This document shows positions 26,006-34,427 of a DNA stretch of 64,000 bases, one piece after another. The notes beneath the pieces were generated by a model that was given only the letters and a program-made list of their open reading frames with translations, ran no database searches and had not been told where the DNA came from. How positions within the stretch are numbered: the stretch's first letter is position 1; each line of letters starts with the position of its first letter. The stretch is taken from NCBI GenBank assembly GCA_963703745.1, contig CAVPFL010000002.1:434001-498000 (forward strand). Reading direction: 5' to 3'. The position numbers and the translations under genes were made by a program. This stretch comes from AP-15 sp963703745. GTDB taxonomy: Bacteria > Pseudomonadota > Alphaproteobacteria > ATCC43930 > CGMCC-115725.

Positions 26006-27076
26006 TCACCCGGGTCGCGCCGCCGGCGCTTCGACCAGCACATTGATGCCGCGGGCGGCCACCGTGAGCTCGCGCCAGGTCTCGTCGTCGATCGGGACGC
26101 CGTTTTTGATGCGCTCGGCGCGCATCCGGCGTTCGGGGTCGCCGGGGATCAGCACCGGCTCGTCCGGGTGCTGCGGCGGCGAGGCGGTGATATATCGAGT
26201 CATCGCCGCGATCTCGTCCTGCAGCCAGGCGCGATCAACCAGCCGCGACGGGTCGATGACTATCGTCAGCATACCGTTCGTCGCCGTGCTACCGCCCTGC
26301 CGCTCGGGCCGCATCGTGCCGCTGCCGCATAGCGCACCCGCCAGCATCTCGCAGACAAAGGCGAGCGCGTAGCCCTTGTGCTCGCCAAAGGTCATCAGCG
26401 CACCGCGCGGCTGGCGATACATCGCTCCGGGGTCAGTCGTCGGCTCGCCCGTGCCGTCGAGCAGGATGCCGGGCTTCAGCTGCTCGCCTTTGTTGCGGGC
26501 AACCCGCACCTTGCCCATGGCGACGACACTCGTCGCCATGTCGAGGATGATCGGTCGCTCGGGCTCGAAGCCCGGTATCGCGATGCAGACGGGATTGGTG
26601 CTGAAGCGCGCATCGGAGCCGCGCCACGGCGCCACGGCCGGTCGCGCATCGGTGACGTTGACGAAATGGAACGAGATGAGGCCCGCCTCGGCGCACATTT
26701 CGCCATAGGTGCCGACCCGACCGATGTGATGCGGGTTGCGCAAGGCGACGACCGCGACCCCGCTGTCGCGTGCCTTGGCGATGCCGACCATCGTCGCTTC
26801 GCGTGCGGCGATCTGGCCCCAGGCGCGCTCGCCGTCATAGACGATCAAGGATCCGTTCTCGCTGACGACGCGTCCCTTGCGGTTGGCGAAGACCGTGCCG
26901 TTTGCGAGATGCTGCAGATAGTTTGGGATCAGGCCGACGCCGTGGCTGTCATGGCCGCGCAGATTGGCGCCGATCAGATGATCGGCAATTACCCGTGCTT
27001 CTTCCGGCTCGCTGCCGCCCGCGCTGAAAACGCGGGTGGCGATATCGTGCAGCGCGGTGTGATCGATCACCATCAT
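26006..27076 (-). CDS. Ldh2-family malate/lactate-type dehydrogenase
   Basis: A 356-aa NAD(P)-dependent 2-hydroxyacid dehydrogenase of the Ldh2/YlbC/sulfolactate family, which is unrelated to classical LDH. Landmarks are NLRGHDSHGVGLIPNYLQ with the catalytic His, ALRNPHHIGRVGTYGEMCAE, RFSTNPVCIAIPG, and MATSVVAMGKVRVARNKGE. Members oxidise malate, lactate, sulfolactate, ureidoglycolate or similar acids; the substrate is not readable. It lies 3 bases after the pheA stop, so it is probably the last gene of a kdsB-pheA-ldh2 operon. Confidence 0.87.
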   Translation of the reverse strand: MMVIDHTALHDIATRVFSAGGSEPEEARVIADHLIGANLRGHDSHGVGLIPNYLQHLANGTVFANRKGRVVSENGSLIVYDGERAWGQIAAREATMVGIAKARDSGVAVVALRNPHHIGRVGTYGEMCAEAGLISFHFVNVTDARPAVAPWRGSDARFSTNPVCIAIPGFEPERPIILDMATSVVAMGKVRVARNKGEQLKPGILLDGTGEPTTDPGAMYRQPRGALMTFGEHKGYALAFVCEMLAGALCGSGTMRPERQGGSTATNGMLTIVIDPSRLVDRAWLQDEIAAMTRYITASPPQHPDEPVLIPGDPERRMRAERIKNGVPIDDETWRELTVAARGINVLVEAPAARPG

Positions 27077-27079
27077 GGA

Positions 27080-27958
27080 TTAACTCCCATCGGATGAATT
27101 CGCGGGGCTTTCGCAGGCGGAGGCGGCGATGCGCAATGGATGAGCGGGATAGACCCCGAGGATTTTGACCTCACGCGAGAAAAAGGCGAGCTCTTCGAGC
27201 GCCAGCGCCAACGAGCGATCCTCGGGATGGGCCTCGACATCGGCGTAAAATTGGGTCGCCGCGAAGGCACCGCCGACCATGTAGCTCTCGAGCTTGGTCA
27301 TGTTGACGCCATTGGTGGCGAAGCCGCCCAAGGCCTTGTAGAGGGCCGCCGAGACGTTGCGGACACGGAATAGAAAGGTTGTCACGGTCGGGGTGCCGCG
27401 CGCCGGCCGCTTGGGTTGGCGCGACAGGATCAGAAAGCGGGTCGTGTTGTGCTCGGCATCCTCGATGTTCTCTTTTAGCGAGACGAGGCCATAGATCTGT
27501 CCGGCGAGTTCAGAGGCTATCGCCGCGACGGTCGGGTCGCCGTGGGCGGCGATCTCGGCCGCGGCCCCGGCGGTGTCGGCGGCCACCACCGGCTCGAGCC
27601 CGAGCGAACGGATCAGCTTGCGGCACTGCGACAGGGCGTGAACGTGGCTTCTGACGGTGCGCAATGTCTCGAGGGTCGCCCCCGGCACGGCCAAGAGGTG
27701 ATGGTTCACCCGCTCGAAATGCTCGCCGATGATGTGGAGGTCGAAGTCCGGCATCAGATGATGGACGTCGGCCACGCGGCCGGCGACGGAATTCTCGACC
27801 GCGATCATCGCCAGCGTCGCGCGACCTTCACTGACCGCGGCGAAGGCATCATCGAACTGGGTGCAGGGCAAAGTCGTCATTTGCGGAAAGACGCGGCGGC
27901 AGGCGAGATCGGAATAGGCCCCGAACGTGCCTTGGAACGCGATCGTTTGCTCTGTCAT
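27080..27958 (-). CDS. pheA: Prephenate dehydratase
   Basis: A 292-aa monofunctional prephenate dehydratase that converts prephenate to phenylpyruvate in phenylalanine synthesis. The catalytic part begins IAFQGTFGAYSDLACRRVFP and ends with HNTTRFLIL, holding the family's Thr-Arg-Phe site. The C-terminal ACT domain (about 200-280) has GVNMTKLESYMVGGAFAATQ, the alphaproteobacterial form of the ESRP effector loop that senses phenylalanine. The ATG overlaps the kdsB stop by ATGA, so the two are coupled. Confidence 0.95.
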   Translation of the reverse strand: MTEQTIAFQGTFGAYSDLACRRVFPQMTTLPCTQFDDAFAAVSEGRATLAMIAVENSVAGRVADVHHLMPDFDLHIIGEHFERVNHHLLAVPGATLETLRTVRSHVHALSQCRKLIRSLGLEPVVAADTAGAAAEIAAHGDPTVAAIASELAGQIYGLVSLKENIEDAEHNTTRFLILSRQPKRPARGTPTVTTFLFRVRNVSAALYKALGGFATNGVNMTKLESYMVGGAFAATQFYADVEAHPEDRSLALALEELAFFSREVKILGVYPAHPLRIAASACESPANSSDGS

Positions 27959-28725
27959 CGGCCTATGGTAGCGGTCGGAACAATTTGGCGGGCGCGGGCG
28001 AGATCGGCCGGGGTGTCGACCTGCACCCCGAGCCGGTCGGGCTCGATCAAGCTGACCGAGATGCGCATTCCGCCCTCGAGCGCGCGCAATTGCTCGAGGT
28101 GCTCGCGCTGTTCGAGCACGCCCCGCGGGAGCCCGACAAAGCGCTCGAGAGCCTCCCGCCGATAGGCGTAGAGCCCGATATGCTCGTAATGCGGCCCTGC
28201 TCCCCATGGCACCACCGCCTTGCTGAAGTAGAGCGCGCGGGACGGCCGGGCCGGGTCGGCAAACCCGGCGACCACCTTGTTGACGCTGGTATCGGCGAGT
28301 GCCGCTTCGTCCTCGATTACCGCGGCAAGTGTGGCGATGTCGGTTTCGGGGTCGCGGAGGCCGTCAAAGGCGATGCGAACCGCCGCAGGATCCAAAAGCG
28401 GGAGATCGCCTTGCACGTTGATCACTGCGTCGAAGGTGCGATCCGGGTCGAGGTGCACGATTGCCTCATGGATGCGGTCGGACCCGGTCGGGTGGCCCGG
28501 ATCGGTCATGACCGCCCGGCCGCCTGCCGCTTCGACCGCATCGACGATCGCGCGATCGCCGCAGGCGACAACGACCGGCGCGATTTGGGCGGCAACCGCG
28601 CGACGCCAGACATGCACGATCATCGGCACCCCGGCGATCTCGGCCAGCGGCTTGCCGGGCAGACGGCTTGCGGCGAGCCGGGCGGGGATCAGGATAATCG
28701 GGTTCTGTGGCGCAGCTCGAGTCAC
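27955..28725 (-). CDS. kdsB: 3-deoxy-manno-octulosonate cytidylyltransferase
   Basis: A 256-aa enzyme that activates Kdo as CMP-Kdo for lipopolysaccharide inner-core synthesis. Landmarks are the nucleotide loop IPARLAASRLPGKPLAEI, HPTGSDRIHEA, the metal-site VINVQGDLPLLDP and EHIGLYAYRREALERF. I used a GTG start at 28725 (VTRAAPQNPIILIPARL) because it gives the usual length; no good ATG lies nearby. It overlaps pheA by four bases and is transcribed away from the cytochrome c gene across a 100-base gap holding both promoters. Confidence 0.94.
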   Translation of the reverse strand: MTRAAPQNPIILIPARLAASRLPGKPLAEIAGVPMIVHVWRRAVAAQIAPVVVACGDRAIVDAVEAAGGRAVMTDPGHPTGSDRIHEAIVHLDPDRTFDAVINVQGDLPLLDPAAVRIAFDGLRDPETDIATLAAVIEDEAALADTSVNKVVAGFADPARPSRALYFSKAVVPWGAGPHYEHIGLYAYRREALERFVGLPRGVLEQREHLEQLRALEGGMRISVSLIEPDRLGVQVDTPADLARARQIVPTATIGR

Positions 28726-28825
28726 GGGATTGCTTCGCAGCCGGTCGGGCAGCGACAAGATGCCCGGTTCGGTCGAACGCCGGAAGCGTGATAATTCATC
28801 TGCGCTGCGGGGGGAAAGGTTGTCG

Positions 28826-29347
28826 ATGTCGTCGTTCGAGTGGAACAAGATCATTGCCTCGGTGCTCACGGCAATGATCGTGGCGATGGTGTCGGGAATT
28901 CTCGCGAACGAGCTCGTGCGCCCGAAGCCTCTCGAAAAGCCGGTCTTTCTCCCCGCCGGCACCGAGCAGGCGGCGGCCACACCTGCGGAGCAACCGGCGG
29001 CAGCAAAGCTCGAGGCGATCGAACCGCTGCTCGCCAAGGCCGATCCCAAGCGCGGCGAGCAGCTCACCAAGGTCTGCAGCACTTGCCACACCTTCAACAA
29101 GGGCGGGCCAAACAAGATCGGCCCGAACCTGTGGGCCGTTACCGAGGAAGGGATCGCCGAGGTCCCGAACTATCAGTTCTCTGCCGCGTTGCAGTCAGAC
29201 AAAGGCCAAAAATGGGACCCGGAAAAGCTCAACCAATGGCTCTATAGTCCGCAATCCTTTGCTAAGGGGACCAAGATGACGTTTGCCGGGTTTCCCAAAG
29301 CGCAGGATCGCGCCGATGTCATCGCCTATCTCGACACGCTGAAATAG
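28826..29347 (+). CDS. Membrane-anchored class I cytochrome c
   Basis: A 173-aa protein. An uncleaved N-terminal helix (about 8-26) anchors it, followed by a Pro/Ala-rich linker (about 35-65). The haem domain has CSTCHT and a distal Met in the GTKMTFAGFPKAQDR loop, with the ending DVIAYLDTLK, as in CycM-type cytochromes c552. It should shuttle electrons between the bc1 complex and oxidases at the periplasmic face. GGGGGAAAGG precedes the ATG. The HisN-like gene follows 3 bases later. Confidence 0.92.
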   Translation: MSSFEWNKIIASVLTAMIVAMVSGILANELVRPKPLEKPVFLPAGTEQAAATPAEQPAAAKLEAIEPLLAKADPKRGEQLTKVCSTCHTFNKGGPNKIGPNLWAVTEEGIAEVPNYQFSAALQSDKGQKWDPEKLNQWLYSPQSFAKGTKMTFAGFPKAQDRADVIAYLDTLK

Positions 29348-29350
29348 TCG

Positions 29351-30130
29351 GTGTCCGAGATCGGCCTCGACGCCTTCCTCTCTCTCGCGCTACGCCTCGC
29401 GGATGCCGCCGGAGAGGTGATTCGCCCGCATTTCCGCAAACCCCTGGCGGTGGTCGACAAGGCAGATCTGACCCCCGTCACAGCCGCCGACCGTGCGGCG
29501 GAAGCGGTCATGCGCGAACTGATCGAGGCGGACTTTCCGATGCACGGCATCCTGGGCGAAGAGTTTGGCCGGGTGCGCGAGGATGCCGAGTTTGTCTGGA
29601 CCTTGGATCCGATCGACGGCACCAAGTCTTTCATCAGCGGGGTCCCGTTGTTCGGCACGTTGATCGCGCTGACCCGCGGCGGGCGTTCGATCCTGGGCGT
29701 CATCGACCAGCCGATCTTGCGCGAGCGTTGGGTCGGAGTGGCCGGGCGCCCGACGACGCTCAACAATGCGGCGATCCGATGCCGGGCCTGCCCCGCACTC
29801 GCCGCTGCCACCCTGTTTGCGACGACGCCAGACATGTTCAAGGGGGAAGATGTCGCCTCCTTCGCCCGGGTTTCTGCCGCGGTCAAGCTGACGCGATTCG
29901 GCGCCGATTGTTATGCCTATGGACTGGTCGCCACCGGGTTTGTCGACCTCGTCCTTGAAGCGAGCCTGAAACCCTACGATTTTTGCGCGATGGTCCCGAT
30001 CGTCGAAGGGGCAGGGGGCGTTGCCACCGATTGGCGGGGAAAAAGTCTCGACCTCGCCTCCGATGGACGCATCCTCGTTGCCGGCGATCGCCGCGCGCAT
30101 GACGCGGCGCTCGCGCTGGTCGACGATTAA
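29351..30130 (+). CDS. hisN: Inositol-monophosphatase-like histidinol-phosphatase
   Basis: A 259-aa Mg-dependent phosphatase of the IMPase superfamily. Metal-binding motifs are GILGEEFG (Glu), LDPIDGTKSFISG (Asp-Ile-Asp-Gly) and KPYDFCAMVPIVEGAGG (the last Asp). The FISGVPLFGTLIAL pattern is characteristic of HisN-type histidinol-phosphatases, the last-but-one step of histidine synthesis. GTG start, 3 bases after the cytochrome c stop. Inositol or other sugar phosphatase activity cannot be excluded. Confidence 0.85.
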   Translation: MSEIGLDAFLSLALRLADAAGEVIRPHFRKPLAVVDKADLTPVTAADRAAEAVMRELIEADFPMHGILGEEFGRVREDAEFVWTLDPIDGTKSFISGVPLFGTLIALTRGGRSILGVIDQPILRERWVGVAGRPTTLNNAAIRCRACPALAAATLFATTPDMFKGEDVASFARVSAAVKLTRFGADCYAYGLVATGFVDLVLEASLKPYDFCAMVPIVEGAGGVATDWRGKSLDLASDGRILVAGDRRAHDAALALVDD

Positions 30131-30152
30131 TAGAATCGCGCGGAGGCGAGCG

Positions 30153-31988
30153 ATGCTCAAAATACTGCCGGCAGTCGTCGGCCTTGCTTTTTATTTGGTT
30201 TCTACCCCCGCCGGCGATGCGGCAGCGTCCACACCCGGGATGTCGCTGTTCGGAGATCTGAAATACGGTCCGGACTTCAGGCATTTCGATTACGTCAACC
30301 CGAACGCTCCGAAGGGCGGCACGATGCGAATGTCCGCTATCGGTACGTTCGACACACTCAACCCCTTTGTGATCAAGGGCGTGCCAGCGGCCGGGATCGG
30401 CGAGATCTTCGACACCCTGACGGTGCGCTCCGAGGACGAAGCGGAGAGCGAGTACGGGCTTGTCGCCGAGAAGATCGAGCTCGCGCCAGACAAGCTCTCG
30501 GTGCTCTACACATTGCGCAAGGAAGCTCGCTTCCATGACGGAGCCCCGATGACGCCCGAGGATGTCGTGTGGACGTTCGAGACATTGCGCGCCAAAGGTG
30601 CGCCGATGTACCGCTCCTATTATGGCGATGTCATGAAGGTCGAGAAGGAGGGCGAGCGCGGGGTACGCTTCTCGTTCAAATCGGCCGACAATCGCGAATT
30701 GCCGCAAATCGTCGGCGAGATGCCAGTCCTTTCCAAGGCCTATTGGTCCGGGCGCGACTTCGAGAAGACGACGCTCGACCCGCCGCTCGGCAGCGGCCCC
30801 TATAAAATCGAATCGGTCGACCCCGGGCGTTCGATCACTTACCGACGTGTCGCCGATTACTGGGCGGCTGACCTTCCGGTCAATCAGGGCCGGTCCAATG
30901 TCGACACGATCCGTTACGATTATTATCGAGACGGCACGATAGCGCTCGAAGCCTTCAAGGCCGGCCAATACGACGTCCGGCGCGAGAATTCATCGAAGTC
31001 CTGGGCGACCGGTTATGACAGCCCGGCACTGCGCGAAGGACTGATCAAGAAAGAACAGATCCCAAATCAATTACCCAGCGGCATGCAAGGCCTTGGTTAC
31101 AATTTACGCCGTCCATTATTCCAGGACCCACGCGTGCGTCAGGCCTTGACCTACGCCTTCGATTTCGAATGGTCGAACAAGGAGTTGTTCTACGGGTCCT
31201 ATCAACGGACGCGCAGCTATTTCGACAACTCTGAGCTTGCTGCGACCGGCTTACCCCAAGGCGAGGAATTGCAGATCCTCGAAAAATTCCGCGGCCAGAT
31301 TCCGGATGCCGTATTCACCACCGAATATGATCCGCCCAAATACGACGGCTCCGGGAACATCCGCGAGGGATTGCGGGCGGCGCTGAAACTGCTCAAGGAG
31401 GCCGGATGGACCTTCAAGGGCGAGAAGCTAGTCAATGACGAGACCGGGCAGCCTTTCGAGTTCGAGATCCTGCTCGACGACCCAGCGTACGAGCGTATTG
31501 CTCTACCGATCGCAAAGAACCTCGAGCGCATGGGGATCGCTGCCCGCGTGCGAACAGTTGATGTCGCTCAATACGAAAAGCGGATGGAAACGTTTGATTT
31601 TGACGTGGCGGTGGCGTTGTTCCCGCAGTCGCTGTCGCCTGGCAATGAGCAGCGCGAGTTCTTTGGTTCACAAGCCGCCGAGCAAGCGGGGAGCCGCAAT
31701 GTCCTCGGCATCAAGAGCCCGGTCATCGACCAGCTGATCGAGGAACTGATCAAGGCGGAAGACAGAGCGAGCCTTGTTGCTCACACCCATGCGCTCGACC
31801 GGGTTCTGCAATACGGCTATTACGTGATCCCGCAATTCCATCTCGGAGCGTTCTGGGTGGCATATTGGGACAAGTTCCGTCGTCCGGAAACGGCGCCGAA
31901 GTACGGCTTGGGCACCGACACTTGGTGGGTGGATCCGAAGGCGGAGCAATCGGTCGAGACTAAGAAGGGCGAGGTGGTTAAGCAGTGA
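30153..31988 (+). CDS. yejA: YejA-like periplasmic peptide-binding protein
   Basis: A 611-aa solute-binding protein of the family 5 (DppA/OppA/YejA) group, with a signal peptide (about 1-24). The mature start MSLFGDLKYGPDFRHFDYVN and NAPKGGTMRMSAIGTFDTLN are typical of YejA and related microcin C/oligopeptide binders; VLYTLRKEARFHDGAPMTPE is the family signature. It feeds a membrane transporter whose first permease follows 10 bases later. GGAGG precedes the ATG, 22 bases after the hisN-like stop, so it may continue the cytochrome c/hisN operon. Confidence 0.9.
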   Translation: MLKILPAVVGLAFYLVSTPAGDAAASTPGMSLFGDLKYGPDFRHFDYVNPNAPKGGTMRMSAIGTFDTLNPFVIKGVPAAGIGEIFDTLTVRSEDEAESEYGLVAEKIELAPDKLSVLYTLRKEARFHDGAPMTPEDVVWTFETLRAKGAPMYRSYYGDVMKVEKEGERGVRFSFKSADNRELPQIVGEMPVLSKAYWSGRDFEKTTLDPPLGSGPYKIESVDPGRSITYRRVADYWAADLPVNQGRSNVDTIRYDYYRDGTIALEAFKAGQYDVRRENSSKSWATGYDSPALREGLIKKEQIPNQLPSGMQGLGYNLRRPLFQDPRVRQALTYAFDFEWSNKELFYGSYQRTRSYFDNSELAATGLPQGEELQILEKFRGQIPDAVFTTEYDPPKYDGSGNIREGLRAALKLLKEAGWTFKGEKLVNDETGQPFEFEILLDDPAYERIALPIAKNLERMGIAARVRTVDVAQYEKRMETFDFDVAVALFPQSLSPGNEQREFFGSQAAEQAGSRNVLGIKSPVIDQLIEELIKAEDRASLVAHTHALDRVLQYGYYVIPQFHLGAFWVAYWDKFRRPETAPKYGLGTDTWWVDPKAEQSVETKKGEVVKQ

Positions 31989-31998
31989 GGATCGCCGG

Positions 31999-33084
31999 AT
32001 GATCGCCTACGCGATCCGGCGGGTGCTTTTGATAATCCCGACCTTGTTCGCGATCATGGTCGTCAATTTCGTGATCGTGCAGGCGGCGCCGGGTGGCCCG
32101 GTCCAGCAGATGATTTCAAAGCTCAAGGGTAATCAGATCGCCGCGACCGAAAGAGTAAGCGGCGCCGGCGGAGAAATAAAGCCGACAAGCGGCGAGGAGA
32201 GCCACTATCGCGGCGCCCGCGGCCTCGACCCGGCGCTGATCAAGGAACTCGAGCGGCAATACGGCTTCGACAAACCGCCTCTCGAACGCTTCTTGCTGAT
32301 GATGCGCAACTATTTGACCTTCGATTTCGGCAACAGCTTCTTCCGTGACCGCCGCGTCGTCGATCTGATTCGCGACAAATTGCCGGTGTCGATCTCGATT
32401 GGGTTATGGACAACCTTGATTACCTATCTCGTCTCGATCCCGCTTGGCATCAGGAAGGCGGTGCGCGACGGCAGCCGGTTCGATGTCTGGACCAGTGCGG
32501 TCATCATTGTCGGCTATGCCGTGCCGAGCTTCCTGTTCGCCGTGCTGCTGATCGTGCTGTTCGCCGGCGGCAGTTACTTCTCGATTTTCCCGTTGCGCGG
32601 TCTCGTCAGCGACAATTGGGCCACCCTGTCCTGGCCGATGCGCATCGCCGATTATTTCTGGCACATTACATTACCGGTCACCGCGCTGGTGATCTCAGGG
32701 TTTGCGACGCTGACCATGCTGACCAAGAACTGCTTCCTCGAAGAGATCAACAAGCAATACGTACTGACCGCGCGCGCCAAAGGCCTCAACGAGCGTCGGG
32801 TGCTCTACGGGCATGTCTTCAGAAACGCGATGCTGCTCGTGGTCGCCGGCTTCCCGGCCGCACTGATAGGCATACTGTTTACCGGATCATTGCTGATCGA
32901 GGTGATTTTCTCGCTCGACGGGCTCGGCCTCTTGGGCTTCGAGGCGGCGATCAACCGCGACTACCCGATCATGTTCGCCACGCTCTATGTCTTCACCTTG
33001 ATCGGGCTTTTGCTGAAATTGATCAGCGATCTGACCTATATGCTGATCGACCCGCGAATCGATTTCGCCGCGCGGCGTGTGTGA
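31999..33084 (+). CDS. yejB: YejB-like ABC transporter permease
   Basis: A 361-aa inner-membrane permease of the oligopeptide/dipeptide group. The first helix MIAYAIRRVLLIIPTLFAIM and the ~55-residue insert after QAAPGGPVQQMISKLKG are characteristic of YejB. The EAA-type loop (LTARAKGLNERRVLYGHVFR) that contacts the ATPase lies near the C-terminal third. In complete systems YejE (second permease) and YejF (double ATPase) follow; here none do, and the next sequence is the tail of an unrelated SDR gene on the other strand. The operon therefore seems truncated after yejB. Confidence 0.9.
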   Translation: MIAYAIRRVLLIIPTLFAIMVVNFVIVQAAPGGPVQQMISKLKGNQIAATERVSGAGGEIKPTSGEESHYRGARGLDPALIKELERQYGFDKPPLERFLLMMRNYLTFDFGNSFFRDRRVVDLIRDKLPVSISIGLWTTLITYLVSIPLGIRKAVRDGSRFDVWTSAVIIVGYAVPSFLFAVLLIVLFAGGSYFSIFPLRGLVSDNWATLSWPMRIADYFWHITLPVTALVISGFATLTMLTKNCFLEEINKQYVLTARAKGLNERRVLYGHVFRNAMLLVVAGFPAALIGILFTGSLLIEVIFSLDGLGLLGFEAAINRDYPIMFATLYVFTLIGLLLKLISDLTYMLIDPRIDFAARRV

Positions 33085-33107
33085 CCGGCCCGGCGGTCGA
33101 CGTCGTC

Positions 33108-33228
33108 TCAGCTCGATCGGGCTCCTGCGCCGCCTGTCATGCCCCCGTCGATCACGAGTTCCGCGCCCGACGCGTTAGAGGCGAGTAACAGCACGGCAAT
33201 GGCGATCTCCTCCGCCGCCGCTCTTATT
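33108..33228 (-). pseudogene. Short-chain dehydrogenase C-terminal fragment
   Basis: On the minus strand a frame of about 38 codons reads EEIAIAVLLLASNASGAELV then IDGGMTGGAG and a stop. This matches the end of SDR enzymes (EEIA-x-LLASDAS-x-TG-x-VDGG). The Rossmann fold and active-site Tyr-Lys are gone. It sits exactly where yejE would be expected, marking a deletion or insertion boundary. Confidence 0.68.
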
Positions 33229-33651
33229 TCAGGCGATGCGCGTAGAGTTGGACTGCACGATGATTCGCTCTATCTCGTCGACCCCGACCCCGTATAGCTC
33301 GGCGACTTGCGCCTGCGTCATCCCGTAGCTCGCCAAGGCGCGGACGCGTCCGAATTGCGAGGCAGGTATCGCGCCAGTGTTGCGCTTGACGGTCTGCTGC
33401 CGTCGTGTCGACTTGGGCTCAGCCGGGGCTTGGCCCTTTGCCGCGCTCATTGGCACCACCGGTGGGATTCGGAAGATGCGCGGCTGGCGCCGCGGTTGGT
33501 GTTCAGCTGACGGGACAGAGTTCTCAGCGGTCGCCGTCGCGTCGGCAGGTGCGGATTGCGGTCGCGGCTTAAACAGGTCTTCTGCGTTGCGCCGCGCTCT
33601 GTCGATCTTTTCGCGATCAGTATGATCGTCTAACGGCCATTCGGTCAGCAA
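33229..33651 (-). CDS. Hypothetical protein with C-terminal helix-turn-helix
   Basis: A 140-aa protein. The first ~95 residues are Pro, Arg and Ala-rich and probably disordered. The last ~40 residues form a helix-turn-helix (RVRALASYGMTQAQVAELYG then VGVDEIERII), like the DNA-binding part of resolvases and small regulators. A DNA-binding role is plausible but no target is evident. The gene is complete and has an ATG start. Confidence 0.6.
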   Translation of the reverse strand: MLTEWPLDDHTDREKIDRARRNAEDLFKPRPQSAPADATATAENSVPSAEHQPRRQPRIFRIPPVVPMSAAKGQAPAEPKSTRRQQTVKRNTGAIPASQFGRVRALASYGMTQAQVAELYGVGVDEIERIIVQSNSTRIA

Positions 33652-33802
33652 GAGCTGCTCCAGGGCAAATCGTTAACATGAGATATAATGGTCGTCGGGA
33701 AGGCTACAAGACAAGCAAAGAGACGCTATCGGCATATTGTTGGCTTACCGAAGGATTCGATCTGCCCGATCATGCGCCTTGGTTGAGCCTCCTCCCAGCG
33801 GT

Positions 33803-34411
33803 TCAGCCATCGGTTCGAGTGGCGACGACAATGGCGCGCGGCGGGTCTTGCCAAATGCACTCGACGCGGCCAAACCCCGCGGTACTCAGCGCGGTCAGAT
33901 GCCCGTCCAGCCCGTCGACAAACCTATCACAGTTCAAGAAATAGCCGCCCGGTCTAAGAAGACCATGTATCGCAGGATAGCAGGCAAAGATCTTTTCGCG
34001 GCTTCCGAGATTGTGAAGGACGATTGCCGAAACCGCCAGATCGAACGGTCCTCCGACATGCTGCGGCCACGCCGGGTCCATTAGATCTGCAAGGACATAA
34101 GAAAGCCGGTCGGCGTGGCCGACAAGACGGCGGCGCGCCTGATCGAGCATCGCCCGAGAGTAATCCTGCAAAGTAACGTGTGCTGCAGGGAACGCCTTCA
34201 AGACCTCCTCCGTGACGACACCGTAGCCGCCGCCGACATCCAACACCTCGAGCTCGGCATCGGGCGAAAACGGGACGGACGACAACATTTGCCGGAGCAG
34301 CGGTCGTCGTTCGGGATCGCGGGCGACGTCGTGGTCAATCCATCCCGCGACATAGTCGGTCGACTGCCAGTCATGCGGGAAGGGTCGAAAGGTCTTGGCT
34401 TCGGAAGGCAT
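33803..34411 (-). CDS. Class I SAM-dependent methyltransferase
   Basis: A 202-aa protein with a complete Rossmann-type methyltransferase core: motif I as VLDVGGGYGVVTEEVLKAFP, motif II acidic residue in VTLQDYSRAMLDQARRR, motif IV in FDLAVSAIVLHNL and GLLRPGGYFLNCDRF for the post-I strands. The acceptor is unknown. The chosen ATG at 34411 follows GAGGTGGTGCA. It lies 16 bases downstream of the solute-binding protein gene on the same strand, so the two may be co-transcribed. Confidence 0.86.
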   Translation of the reverse strand: MPSEAKTFRPFPHDWQSTDYVAGWIDHDVARDPERRPLLRQMLSSVPFSPDAELEVLDVGGGYGVVTEEVLKAFPAAHVTLQDYSRAMLDQARRRLVGHADRLSYVLADLMDPAWPQHVGGPFDLAVSAIVLHNLGSREKIFACYPAIHGLLRPGGYFLNCDRFVDGLDGHLTALSTAGFGRVECIWQDPPRAIVVATRTDG

Positions 34412-34427
34412 TGCACCACCTCGCTGT

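Noticed and set aside
29883..30968. 361-aa minus-strand ORF over hisN and yejA
   Set aside because: Shadow; crosses two real plus-strand genes and has no domain.
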